DNA of 15,550 nucleotides from Falciphora oryzae (taxonomy: Eukaryota; Ascomycota; Sordariomycetes; Magnaporthales; Magnaporthaceae). Made by a program: the position numbers and the translations under genes. This document shows positions 1 to 9,059 of this stretch, in pieces; positions within the stretch are counted from its first letter, which is position 1, and each line of letters begins with the position of its first letter. The notes under the pieces were generated by a model. The model was given only the letters and a program-made list of their open reading frames with translations. It did not search any database and had not been told where the DNA came from. The DNA lies in NCBI GenBank assembly GCA_000733355.1, contig JNVV01000095.1, forward strand, positions 22,639 to 38,188, written 5' to 3'.

Positions 1-15
1 CACCCACTAAGCTTG

Positions 16-54
16 GGGCCCCGACAGCGCTATTTATAGCGCCTGTCAGGGCCC
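16..54. repeat. Strong imperfect stem-loop at the left edge
   Basis: Positions 16-32 and 37-54 are inverted copies around a 4-nt TTTA loop; the arms differ by about one mismatch and one bulged base. The GC-rich stem lies just upstream of the recognisable reverse transcriptase reading frame and is less AT-rich than the RIP-affected sequence that follows. No function is assigned; it may be a relic of a regulatory hairpin or a chance palindrome in the element. Confidence 0.45.
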
Positions 55-115
55 AATCCAACTAACCGAGACCCTGCTGGCCACTGTGACTGCGCTGCAA
101 ATCCCCGATTTGACC

Positions 116-1400
116 TCCCAATATTAATACTTATCTCCCGCCGAATCCAAAGCGCTCCGGGAATACCTCGCTAATGCCTTCGCACAAGGCATTATTTGCG
201 AATCGCAATCACCTGTAAAAGCACCTGTCATTTTTATCCTTAAAAAAGATGGCACGTTACGCTTATGCGTCGATTACCGAAAGCTAAACGATATCACTAT
301 TAAAAATAAAGCACCCCTTTTATTTATTAGGGAAATGCTCGACCGGTTAAACGGTACCAAATGCTTTTCCAAAATCGACTTCGTTAACGCCTATTATCAA
401 TTTCGCATTAAAAAGGGCGACGAGTAAAAAACCGCGTTCCGTACCAAGTACGGGCATTACAAATACCTCGTGCTACCTTTCGGGCTTACCAACGCCCCAG
501 CATCGTTTTAAAGCTATATTAACCGGGCCTTGCGAGGCTTAGTAAACGATTTCGTTATCGTTTATTTAAACGATATCCTTATTTATTCCAACAGCAAAAA
601 GGAATACCAGCACTACCTAAAGTTGGTCCTGGATCGATTTCGCGCTTTCGAGCTTTACGCCAACCCGAAAAAATGCACCTTTTTCTAGCAGGAACTTGAA
701 TTCCTAAGTTTTATCGTTAATACCGAAGGGCTTAAAATGGACCTTGCGCGTGTCCAGGTCGTTCGCGAATGGATTAACCACCCACTTCGCACGTATAAAA
801 ATATCTAAGTTTTTATTAGATTTTGCAACTTTTACCGACGATTTATTTACGGCTTTTCCCGCATGGCGAAGCCTTTGTACGACCTTTTGCAAGGGATGAA
901 AAACGGACGTAAGCCAAGCTAAATAGGCCATCACTGGCAGGAATTATAGCAGTAAGCGTTTAAGGACTTAATTAACGCTTTTATAACCGCGCTAGTGCTA
1001 CGGCATTACGACCCGCGTTTACTTTTGCGGTTGGAAACGGATGCTTTCGATTTTGCTAAAGCAGGCATTTTATTGCAAAAGCACGGCAACCAGTGGCACC
1101 CTATAGCCTTTTGGTCCCAAAAGTTTAAAAGGGCCAAAATCCGGTACCTTGTGTACGATAAGGAACTTTTCGCAATAGTAGGAAGTTTTCGCTATTGGCG
1201 ATATTACCTTAAAAGAGCGCAAACTATAAAGGTATTTTCGGATTATAAGAATTTAAAGGCTTTTATAAAACAAAAGCGCTTAAACGGACGTTAGGCACGC
1301 TAGCTACTACAGTTGGCGCCGTACGATTTCAAAATCAAATACCGGCTAAGGTCCTTAAACCCGGCGGACGCTTTATTTCGTCGACCGGACTATATGGACG
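116..1400 (+). pseudogene. pol: gypsy pol: reverse transcriptase and RNase H (dead)
   Basis: The frame reads through standard RT blocks: a KKDGTLRLCVDYRKLN-type block at 243-293, a K-F-S-K-I-D-F block near 360-385, and LPFGLTNAPASF at about 475-508. The active-site box at 563-574 reads Y-L-N-D where Ty3/gypsy enzymes have Y-x-D-D, so the first Asp is lost (569-571). RNase H follows: TDA at 1037-1045 with the catalytic Asp at 1040-1042, YDKELFAIV near 1158, and VFSDYKNLKAF near 1232, so its acidic residues look retained. In-frame stops lie at 425, 509, 686, 806, 920, 947, 953 and 1292. Most fall where related proteins have Gln or Trp, as C-to-T or G-to-A changes at CpA would produce. The first 115 bases do not align convincingly to RT. 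Confidence 0.92.
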
Positions 1401-2071
1401 GTTAAAAGGAAAGATAGGAAACTTTCATTAAAAAGCTTTTGCCGACGCTATTTAATAAAATGGGTCGGAAAAACGTACTTAGTTATAAATAGCACGTAGT
1501 AAAAGACATTACCGAGGGAGTGACGCCTAATAAGCCTCCTTAGCTAGTAAGCGCAAAAAGCGCACCTAACGAGCGATCCCCCGGAAACTTTGTTTCTAAC
1601 CAGCGAAGCGAGCGGGATAGCGTACGTTTGGTACAATTTACATTAGCCGACGATCCAAACACCTTTAGGGTCATCTATGCCCTATAGGTGCAATTTGTTA
1701 CTCGCTAAAAGGCACGTACCGCTTTGGATTGGTTTGAAAGCAACGCATCGGACTTCCCTAAAGGGATCCCAACGTCGCTAAGGAAATGGATTGGGGACGT
1801 ACAAAAGCGGGATCCGGCGAGCATAAATTTGCTTAAAAGGCTAATAAAAATTAAAAAGCCCCGCTTGCTAGTACCTAACGCGAAATATACCGCACCGCAC
1901 CGAAATATTAAAACGACGCCTCGGTAGCGAGGAATATCGTACTTCCACCTAACTAACGGTAACGAGTTAATTTTTCAGGGAAACTAGGTTTATGTCCCTG
2001 CAAACGAGGCCTTAAGGACTAAGATTTTGAAACAATTTTACGATTTTTTAGGAGCCGGTTATTAAAGCGTA

Positions 2072-2501
2072 ACGTGGTTCACAAGCGAGTGGATCAAACA
2101 AGCGAGTGGATCAGTTGAAAAATACATATTAAATAGCCTTTCTTTTCAATTAAATAACTCGCTCAATTTACAGCTAAATTTAACCAAATTTTAAATATGT
2201 ATATTTAACTATATAGAGATTATAATTTGATTTTTCCGCATTTTTATTATTACTGCTTTAAGGTTAGCTTGCAACACTGTATAATATACTGTGCTAAATG
2301 CGCAACTAACCCTAAAGCAGTAATAATAAAAATGCGGAAAAATCATATTATAATCTTTATATGGTTGAATATACATATTTAAAATTTGGTTAAATTTAGC
2401 TGTAAATTGAGCGAGTTATTTAATTGAAAAGAAAGGCTATTTAATATGTATTTTTCAACTGATCCACTCGCTTGTTTGATCCACTCGCTTGTGAACCACG
2501 T
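2072..2501. mobile_element. 430-bp foldback MITE with TA target duplication
   Basis: The element begins ACGTGGTTCACAAGCG and ends with its reverse complement, flanked by TA at 2070-2071 and 2502-2503. The two halves (2072-2272 and 2301-2501) are almost perfect inverted copies around a 28-nt centre, so the whole element folds into one hairpin of about 200 bp. Each arm carries a subterminal direct repeat, ACAAGCGAGTGGATCA, at 2081-2096 and 2098-2113 with the mirrored pair near 2460-2493. No coding capacity is visible. TA duplication suggests mobilisation by a Tc1/mariner or pogo/Fot1-type transposase supplied in trans (inference). With its duplicated TA it adds 432 bp, a multiple of three, so the host frame is kept. 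Confidence 0.9.
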
Positions 2502-3568
2502 TAGCCAAAACCCTAAATCTAATTTAACGCTTTTTTTAATAGGATAGGGTTAAAAGGGATGTTACTATATATGTAATATCGTACCTTCAGTGCCAAAAAA
2601 AAGCGATTTATCGTTACAAGCCTTACGGCAAATTTGAACCCCTACTACCGCCAAAAAACAGACAGCTTATAAAAAAGATCTTTTTAAATTAGGTAACTAG
2701 CTTACCTAAAAGCAAAACGGCGAATGGTTAAGTTTTTAACGCGATTTTCGTCGTCGTATACCGGTTAACTAAATACGTAATGCTTATCCCTACACGAACG
2801 GATACAAACGCCGGACAATTTGCAAAACTATTTTTCGAACGTATCAAATGCGTATTCGGCACTTCTAAAAGCATCGTTAGCGATCGGGATAACCGCATTA
2901 CCAGTACTTTTTGGAAGGAAATGTGCAAACACCAAATCATCAAAAAACGCATATCGACCGCCTACTATCTTCAAACGGACGGGCAAACGGAAGTCCTAAA
3001 TCGTGTAATTGAGGATTACCTCCACAACTATTACGCTGGTTTGGAAAATTTCTAGGCATTATTGCTACCACTAGCAGCGTACGCTTATAACAATAGCAGG
3101 AATTTTACTACAAGGCATTCGCCATTTTACTTCTTATACAGATCGGATTACGAAATGCGGATTGATATCGCGGACGATATCCCTAAAGGGAAGGTACCCG
3201 CAGCAAAGAACCGTATCGAACGGCTTTACGTAATGCGTAAAAAACTTAAAGAAACGTTACTGCAAGCACAAAAACGGTCAATTAAATACTATAACAAAAA
3301 CCATACCCCCATGCAATTCGCAGTTGGAAATTTAGTAAAATTATCCACGAAAAACCTGCGGTTGAAAAACAAAAAGTTAGCACCTAAATGGATCGGCCCC
3401 TTTCGGATCACTGAACGTATCGGTCAACAAGCTTACCGATTGGCACTTCCCGAGCACCACCGCCGTTTGTACGACGTTTTCCCTATGTAATATTTCGAAC
3501 GGTACATTGCTAAAAAACAAGGAAACGAGGTGCTGCTGCCTATGCCCAAGTACGAGGACGACCAAAAC

Positions 3569-3730
3569 GAATGGGAAATCGAAAAGGTACGAAACGAGGG
3601 CCACATTAAGGGCAAAAAGTACTACCTGGTCAAATGGAAGGACTGGCCGGCAAAGTACAACACTTAGGAATTAGAGGAGCACTTCTAAAACGCACCCGCG
3701 AAAGTGCGAGCCTTTCAAAAGGCCCGAGGT
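3569..3730 (+). pseudogene. Chromodomain at the gypsy integrase C-terminus
   Basis: Translation from 3569 gives EWEIEKVRNEGHIKGKKYYL followed by a VKWKDWP motif, which is the chromodomain pattern (aromatic-x-V/I-E-K-I/V ... Y-L-V-K-W). In this family the domain reads methylated histone H3 and steers integration toward heterochromatin (established knowledge for chromoviruses). Two stops, TAG at 3665-3667 where a Trp is expected and TAA at 3686-3688 where a Gln is expected, break it. A basic tail follows up to 3793. Confidence 0.82.
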
Positions 3731-3955
3731 CGGAGGAACCAAAAAATCCGCGAGCTCCAGGACGTGGAGCCAAGCAGTAAAAAGGAGCCCTGAGAATCGC
3801 CAAATTGGTTATCCTTTTCCAAAGGTTTTACTGGAGACCAGCGCCCACCTTTAGGCGAAGGGAAAAAAACGGTCAACGCCTTTGCAAATTTACGAAGATT
3901 TGTCGTTGCACTAGGAAAAAGGAGGAAAAGGTTGGAAACCGAAAACAGCCTTTTT

Positions 3956-3969
3956 AGGAGGGGGATAGT
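3956..3969 (+). promoter_or_regulatory. Polypurine tract (plus-strand primer) next to the 3' LTR
   Basis: A purine run, AGGAGGGGGATAG plus T, directly abuts the 5' TGTAACA of the LTR at 3970. This is the position where LTR retrotransposons prime plus-strand DNA synthesis. Another purine-rich stretch lies at 3912-3932. Confidence 0.75.
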
Positions 3970-4068
3970 TGTAACACCCCGATCCGCAGCCACGATCAGC
4001 AGCTTTAAGGACCGCCACCGGTAGCCTCAAAGGGGGACTCCGGTAGTGGCTAAAGGGGCGTACGCCAA

Positions 4069-4177
4069 AGTGGCATGTTGTTCTAAACCAGGAGGTTAGT
4101 GGCATGTTGTTCCAAACCAAAGGATCAGTGGCATGTTGTTTTAAACCAAAAGGTTAGTGGCATATTGTTCCAGACCA
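4069..4177 (+). repeat. 29-bp tandem repeat in LTR U3, about 3.8 copies
   Basis: Units start at 4069, 4098, 4127 and 4156 and share the core AGTGGCATGTTGTT followed by an AAACCA block; the fourth is incomplete. Units differ at a few positions, mainly C/T. They lie roughly 90-200 bp upstream of the LTR TATA box, the place where LTR enhancer repeats are usually found (inference). Confidence 0.9.
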
Positions 4178-4265
4178 TGACGCACTAAAGCATAGCCAGC
4201 CCGGACGGGCATTATGGAGGAGGAGACTTTGCCGACGGCAACCGAGGGGTGGCTGGGAGGCTGTG

Positions 4266-4273
4266 TATAAAAA
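4266..4273 (+). promoter_or_regulatory. TATA box of the gypsy LTR
   Basis: TATAAAAA inside the LTR, downstream of the U3 tandem repeats, with a GC-rich stretch after it. Position and sequence fit the RNA polymerase II promoter of the element. Confidence 0.65.
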
Positions 4274-4453
4274 GGGCCTGCAGAACCCCCTATGAAGGGA
4301 GTTCGAAGGCCAAGCAATCGTTTCTTGTTTCTTGTCATTATTAGCTTGTCGAGCTTTGCACAAACCAGACTGTTGAGTTGCTGAACCTTTGAGATCCCCC
4401 TTTTTCCCTTTAGACGTGACCTCCCTTCCCTAAGGAGGCCGCCGTTTGTTACA

Positions 4454-5240
4454 GTGTTGAATCGGCTTAGTTTTAAAACGGCGAAGGCTACGTCCGGGCG
4501 GGCCGTAATTGCTGCATATAGCAGCGAGCCGATTTTGCGTTAATAGCTCCAGATTATGGTAACAGATGCCCGCTTTTCCGCTGGGAGTAGCTTTGTGGCT
4601 GTTATAGGCGTATTTGGAGGTTAAAAAAGTGTCGGCTCGTTTGCTAAAGCGGCTATTTTGTCGATATATCCGGTTTAGGATAGGTAGATGCGCTTATTTA
4701 GCTTGTCCTTAAGGATTTGCATTTTTAAGAACTATTGCAATAAATGGCCTCCGGTTATGGCGTATTTTTTTTAAGGCCAGCGATAACGGATTTGGCCTTT
4801 ATGCGGGCAGCTTGCGGGTAAACGATTAGGAGGTCGTTTATATAAATAAAAATTATAACGTTCCCTTTTTAAAAAACGTATGGTTCGTTTTAAAAGGGCT
4901 GGAAGCTCAATTTTTAAAGCCTGCTTTTTAAATCTTTTTGTTAAAGTAGCGGGGATTTACGCAAGCCGTATAGCGCTTTCCTAAGCTTGCAAACCTTGCC
5001 GGGGATTCGGAATCCGCTTAATATTTTTATAAACGTTCTTTTGCGCAAAAGGGCGTGGACGAAGGCGTTGGTAACATCGTATTGGTCCATTTCCCAATCG
5101 AAAGTCGCTGCAAATGCTAGCAAAATTTTAAAAGAACGCGTAGCGAGTGTGGACGCGTAAATGGACTTTTCCGATGTTACTTTTTGCTAATTACCCCGAA
5201 TAATAAATCGTGCTTTAGCTTTTTGGAAACGGCTGTATTT
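4454..5240 (-). pseudogene. pol: copia reverse transcriptase (dead, truncated)
   Basis: The clearest block is 4941-5123, reading LAFAATFDWEMDQYDVTNAF and then GKVCKLRKALYGLRKSP, the copia RT palm sequence. The active-site box near 4833-4841 reads I-Y-I-N-D where Y-V-D-D is expected, so a catalytic Asp has become Asn. Between 4833 and 4710 the frame shifts by one; the eight-T run at 4765-4772 is the likely site. Beyond it comes a WFLGI-like block (stop at the Trp), then TGYIDKIA near 4665, then GSLLYAAITARPDVAFAV at about 4480-4535, the end of the RT region leading to RNase H. The coding sequence breaks off at 4454 against the gypsy LTR. Confidence 0.9.
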
Positions 5241-5546
5241 ATCGAATTTGTGCACGAATACTTACATGCAATCGAGCACCTATTTTTTATAAGCTTTCAT
5301 TTTATTTATTACGTTTTATAAGTGCATTTGCTAATGGCTTTGGATGTGGGTTCGTTGTGCTGTTCGATGGAATGCTTTAAGTGGGTGGTTGTTTAGGTCC
5401 TATTAATTTTTCGGCGGATTTAGCGTATTTCGTTGGTGTAAGCGGTTTTCGGATGCGAGCTTGTGAATTTTTTTAGTTAATAATGTTTGTTATAGCTCGC
5501 TAGGGCGTTGTAAACGCCTAAAGCGTGCCTTTTTTGTTATCGAGGC

Positions 5547-7090
5547 TTATGTTTGTGGACGCCCGTTTACGTTGCCCGTACTTTTTAAAACGCGGCCCGC
5601 TTTAAAGGCTGCTATCCACTTTTGGGGTGCTGTTTGGGCCAAGCTTTTTTGGGTTTTTTTTACCCCTTCGGGCATCGTTAAAGCGGCAAATACATTAGGA
5701 AATTGGACCGGATTATGCTCGGGGTTCGGATAGGTTTGCATTATTGGATCGGCCAAAAGGTGATTAGTTTTTAGCATTGCGTTACAATCCGCGCCCTTTT
5801 GGAAATGCTTAATAGGGGCCTACGTTTGGGTATCCTCCTTTCCGGCTGTTCTTTTGCCCGAATCCGCCCACCATTTTCCAACGGTATCGTTTTTTATAGG
5901 CTGGTTATTTGTTTCGGGGTTTGGATTCGTTACGGAATCGAATTTTAAAAAGGCATTTACTAGTGATTTTTGGAAACGTGTAGCAATTTTTTCCGATGTT
6001 AGCGAAATTTTTTTAAACGTACTTATTGCATAGTTTTCGAGTTTTCCGGAGTAGATTTTTATTTCGTCGAAAAGTACGTTTTTTACGCGTATAACTTTGT
6101 TTATTGCAAATGCCTAAACTTTGTAAATATTAATAAAGTCGTATTTAACGAGGAAGCTTATTATCGCTTTAGATTTAATTTTATCTTTTTTTCGGGCTAT
6201 GGTACGGGCTGCCGGGGTAAGGATAAAAACCTGGCAACCGTAGGCACGCAGATGCGTTTAACGCGGTTGTTTTGCAAGCGTTGCATACCTATTTCGGTTT
6301 GTTAGATAGCTAAAGAAACGCTCGTATGGGGATTGCTAATGGTATTTTTGTTTGGGTAGTTTGTTATTGAAATAAATAGCCGCGGAAGCAGTTTCGGTTT
6401 AAAGGTTTTAGGGAAAGTTAGCATAGAGTAACATAGCTTTTGTTTTTTTTGCAAAGACGCCTCCTATCCGTTTGGCACCACCGTTTTGGGCTTGTGTATA
6501 TGGGGCGGAGGGTATCGCGTTAACGCCTTCCGTTTAAAGCTTTTGCTTTTAAAATTGTGTGGTAAATTCGTTATCGGAACGGACGTGTTTGATTTTTATT
6601 CCATAAAAATTATTTAACCGGTTTTGTAAGTCGCTATAATACCGCAAAAGCTTTGCCGTTAACTTCTTTTTGCAAAAATAGCTCCAAACATACCCGCTTT
6701 AGTCGTTATAAAAGTGCAACTAGTATTGGTAGCTTTTTGGATCCTTTAGCTAATAGCTATAGTTTATAGATAGGGATTTTTTTAGCTTTATTATTTCGAT
6801 TCGGGGCATTTGATTAATAACTTCTTTTATTTTAGCATAAGCGTAAATTTCGCATTTGGCGGTAAGCGGATTTTATAGCCGCAATCCAGCTGTACGTTTG
6901 GTAATTTAAGTAAAAATTTCGGGGCCCGGATGCCCAAACCGGAGGTGCTAAAATGTCCCGTCCCCCGGGGGAAATTGATGGTAATGCCGGGAGTTCTAAT
7001 ATTTAGCCGTGGGTTAGGGAATTTTCGGGATTGTTGCAAAAGCTTTTTGATTTCCCTTTCGTGCCGGCGTTATTGGGTTATATTCCAGTA
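5547..7090 (-). pseudogene. pol: copia integrase with pre-integrase zinc domain and linker to RT (dead)
   Basis: Near 6835-6960 the minus strand reads HLRFGHPGPEIF then, further on, CEIYAYAK, the GAG-pre-integrase H-x-H ... C-x2-C region with the last Cys replaced by Tyr. The integrase core follows with a DQSGYVWSYF-like block near 6670-6700, V-R-S-D-N-E-F with the second catalytic Asp at 6583-6585, and a PSAPYTQAQNGGAKR block whose catalytic Glu reads Lys at 6471-6473. A YGCQVFIL-type block lies near 6235. The open stretch 5547-5777 is the variable linker before RT. Multiple stops in every frame rule out a product. Confidence 0.83.
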
Positions 7091-7294
7091 GGAATTAATT
7101 GTATTTGTTGGAAGTAACAGCTAGGAGCTAATCGTTGCTGTTTTTAAATGCAAGTAGGTTTCGTTTGGTATCCTACTATTAGCTTTTCCGTATAAAGCAT
7201 ATTAAGGAGATTACGTTGCAAGCGAACCTTTTGATTAAAGTTACGTTTTTTAGCCGTATATAAGCTAATCCGAACTCCGTTAATACCGTTAGGG

Positions 7295-7522
7295 TTACGT
7301 TTTCGTAGCTAGTAATTTGGATTTTTTTAAGCCGGTTTGTACGTAGTTTCCGGCCGTAGCGTATTTAAGGTTCCGGAACCGGCTTGGGTTGTTAAAAATG
7401 TGTAATGTGGCTTTAAAATCGAGTATCGTGGATTGGTAAAGTGGGTAATCGCTTACGTTAAAAATAGCGCAATAGGTTAAGGCGTTTATTGTAATCGTTA
7501 AAGCGTTAAGGACGATTCCCAT
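7295..7522 (-). pseudogene. pol: copia aspartic protease remnant
   Basis: The block reads STILDFKATLHIFNNPSRF, matching the copia protease pattern in which the catalytic triplet is D-S/T-G. Here the triplet at 7412-7420 reads D-F-K: Ser to Phe and Gly to Lys both fit C-to-T or G-to-A changes. The downstream PSRFRNLKYATAGNYVQTG is the usual protease continuation. The protease would be inactive. It lies between the gag zinc knuckle and the integrase, as expected. Confidence 0.75.
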
Positions 7523-7639
7523 TCGTTGTATTAGTTAATCCTCGCTTTTAATTTCCTTTATACGGTTTGTTTAAAATACGGATTTTTTTCCCTTTTTTTA
7601 TTTTCCGGCTTTATATTTTTTTTGGATCTTTTTAATAAA

Positions 7640-8990
7640 AATATTAAACTTTTTATTTTTCTATCGCCGGATGGAAATTAGGTTTTGCATTGCTACCGCT
7701 GGTTTCCACCACTTTTAAACGAGGTTTTTTAAAATATAAAAGTAGTTTTTCGGTCGGTGGCTTAATTGCCCGCATACGCGGCAGACTTTTTTCGGTGGTG
7801 AAATGGATTTTCCTTTTCGTATTACTTTTCGAAAGTTCGATTTGGCCCGGGGCTTTCGTCCATTTAAGTTGGACGTTTGTAAGGTTCGTTTGCGGGTATT
7901 TTTGCAGGAAATTATTTCGCCGTTATCGTTTAATGGTAGCTTTTGCTTTTAATTTTCGTCGCGGGATTGGGATTTGGAGATTGCCTTTAAATCGGTTGCT
8001 TGGAAGCCGGTAGCTTTAACGCTATTGCTTTTGGGAATAATCAAGCCGGCTTTTGCCTGCATAGCCCCCCGAATTTCCTTAGCGATATTTTAGTACTTTA
8101 AAGTCCCTGTTATTACTTTTAGGAGATTTTTTTTTGCGTGTGTTATAAGTTTAAAGCTTATATATGGCACTTACAGCGTTAATAATTGCTAGGAACTATA
8201 TCGCGGGAGTTATAGCTTTTAGAAAATCGACTTCGATTCCCTTTTCTATGGCCAATTCGAATTTTTTTAGCTACTTTTCGGTATCTTTATAGTTTTTTAA
8301 TTTTCCTAAAGCTGCGTTATATGCAATTTTCGCTGCCTTTTGGTTTTCCGTAAAAAACGAATTTCCATATTTTTTAAATCGTTGGTAGCTTTTTTGTATT
8401 AACGGCCTTAAGGAGTCCGTTTTTTTTTCAAAGTACCGGTTTTAAAGGGATTGAGCTACCGTTTTTTCCATCTATTAATAAAAGGTTTTGACGCTTTTTT
8501 CGTGGTGTTAATAGGTCGATAATTGGTACGAATAAACGCGGTCGTTTACTTAATATCCGAATTTTTGGATTTTAGGGACGCTCCCGCGGTTTGGGTTGAG
8601 GATCGAGGAGGTCGCGGTTGCGCTAGACGACGAAGGAGTGCCGATTTGGGGTTTTTTGCGCGTACTTCTCCGCGTAGCCGGGCCGGGGACGAGTTTTTCG
8701 TCTGTTTTTGGGATTTTCGGCGGCGAGGGTAGTTGAGGCCATTTTTTTTCGCCCAATACGAAGGCTTTGACCTTTAGGGAGATCGCTTTTTTTAGGAAGG
8801 TTCGATTTTATCCTATTTACCCGCTGTGGTCCTCGAGGAATGGGGTCGTATTTTAGGTAGATATTGTCGTTGTCGTTGTACGCTGCTAATTTGCGCGGTA
8901 AATTGGACGTTGCTAATAAAACTTTTAATTTGTTGCATAGCGTAATAACCAAAAATGATTTGACGTAATTGTTGATTCATTTTGTTCTGC
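7640..8990 (-). pseudogene. gag: copia gag with degraded zinc knuckle
   Basis: From about 8555 to 8150 the minus strand reads YQLSTY, then QKSYQRFKKYGNSFF and KNYKDTEK, then KKFELAIEKGIEVDF, resembling the alpha-helical gag of fungal copia elements. A zinc knuckle lies at 7742-7783: C-R-V-C-G-Q-L-S-H then a position that should be Cys but reads Tyr (7742-7744). The N-terminal part (8550-8990) contains a Ser/Pro/Lys-rich stretch, SSSSATATSSILNPNRGS, and several frames, so the start is not fixed. Stops are common where Gln or Trp is expected. Confidence is good for gag as a whole, low for its right boundary. Confidence 0.75.
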
Positions 8991-9059
8991 CCGATTGTGT
9001 CCCTTTCGACGAGCGGTTTGCAAAATTTTGCATTGAACGCGTTTACGGCCACACAGCTC

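Larger units (their letters stand above)
1401..3793 (+). pseudogene. pol: gypsy pol: linker, zinc-binding region, integrase and C-terminus, split by a MITE (dead)
   Basis: The segment 1724-1927 is a long open stretch of the RNase H-to-integrase linker. The integrase N-terminus begins near 2030 and is cut by the MITE at 2072-2501; it resumes at 2504 in the same frame, with the zinc-binding C-x2-C relic reading L-Q-C-Q at about 2590. In the catalytic core the first Asp reads Asn (2687-2689), while the second Asp (2882-2884, in IVSDRD) and the Glu (2990-2992, in TDGQTEVLNR) are kept. A GPxRITERIGQQAYRLALP stretch near 3395-3450 is the C-terminal GPY/F-like module. Stops lie for example at 2525, 2690, 2735, 3053, 3488, 3665 and 3686. 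The likely natural stop is TGA at 3791-3793. The protein cannot be made. Confidence 0.9.
1..4453 (+). mobile_element. Ty3/gypsy LTR retrotransposon (chromovirus), 5'-truncated by the window, RIP-degraded
   Basis: Domain order is reverse transcriptase, RNase H, integrase, chromodomain, polypurine tract, 3' LTR, which is the Ty3/gypsy order (integrase after RT) with a chromovirus C-terminus. The reading frame (codon first base congruent to 2 mod 3) holds from the start of the window to a stop at 3791-3793, broken by nonsense codons but apparently not by indels. A foldback MITE interrupts the integrase at 2072-2501. The LTR ends at 4453, where minus-strand copia reverse transcriptase coding begins, so this element inserted into an older copia copy. 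gag, protease and the 5' LTR are outside the window, so the target duplication (candidate right copy 4454-4458) cannot be checked here. The copy is non-autonomous. Confidence 0.93.
3970..4453 (+). repeat. 3' LTR of the gypsy element (484 bp)
   Basis: It starts TGTAACA (3970-3976) and ends TGTTACA (4447-4453), perfect 7-bp inverted termini with the usual TG...CA ends. A polypurine tract precedes it and coding sequence of another element (copia RT, opposite strand) follows without a gap, which fixes the right boundary. It contains a 29-bp tandem repeat (4069-4177) and a TATA box (4266-4273), consistent with a U3 promoter region. It appears less mutated than the internal region. The 5' LTR partner lies outside the window. 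Confidence 0.88.
4454..9050 (-). mobile_element. Ty1/copia LTR retrotransposon, RIP-degraded, 3' end removed by gypsy insertion
   Basis: Read on the minus strand from about 9050 to 4454 the order is gag with zinc knuckle, protease, integrase, reverse transcriptase, which is the Ty1/copia order (integrase before RT). The RT frame is still coding at 4454 and stops at the gypsy LTR; the missing RNase H part and 3' LTR should lie left of the gypsy element, outside the window. Stops and frameshifts are frequent, and AT-rich TTAA-type sequence alternates with retained CG dinucleotides. No 5' LTR or primer-binding site could be identified on the right side, where composition changes to GC-rich near 9050-9110, so that boundary is approximate. 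Confidence 0.88.

Noticed and set aside
2780..3490. Two separate open frames that could be listed as genes
   Set aside because: They are adjacent fragments of one gypsy integrase frame separated by a stop at 3053; neither is an independent gene.
4069..4177. Possible CRISPR-like array
   Set aside because: The 29-bp units abut directly with no spacers and lie in a retrotransposon LTR of a eukaryote; this is a simple tandem repeat.
7690..8013. 107-codon open frame on the plus strand
   Set aside because: It is the reverse shadow of copia gag and its zinc knuckle, which read coherently on the minus strand; the plus product has no recognisable domain.
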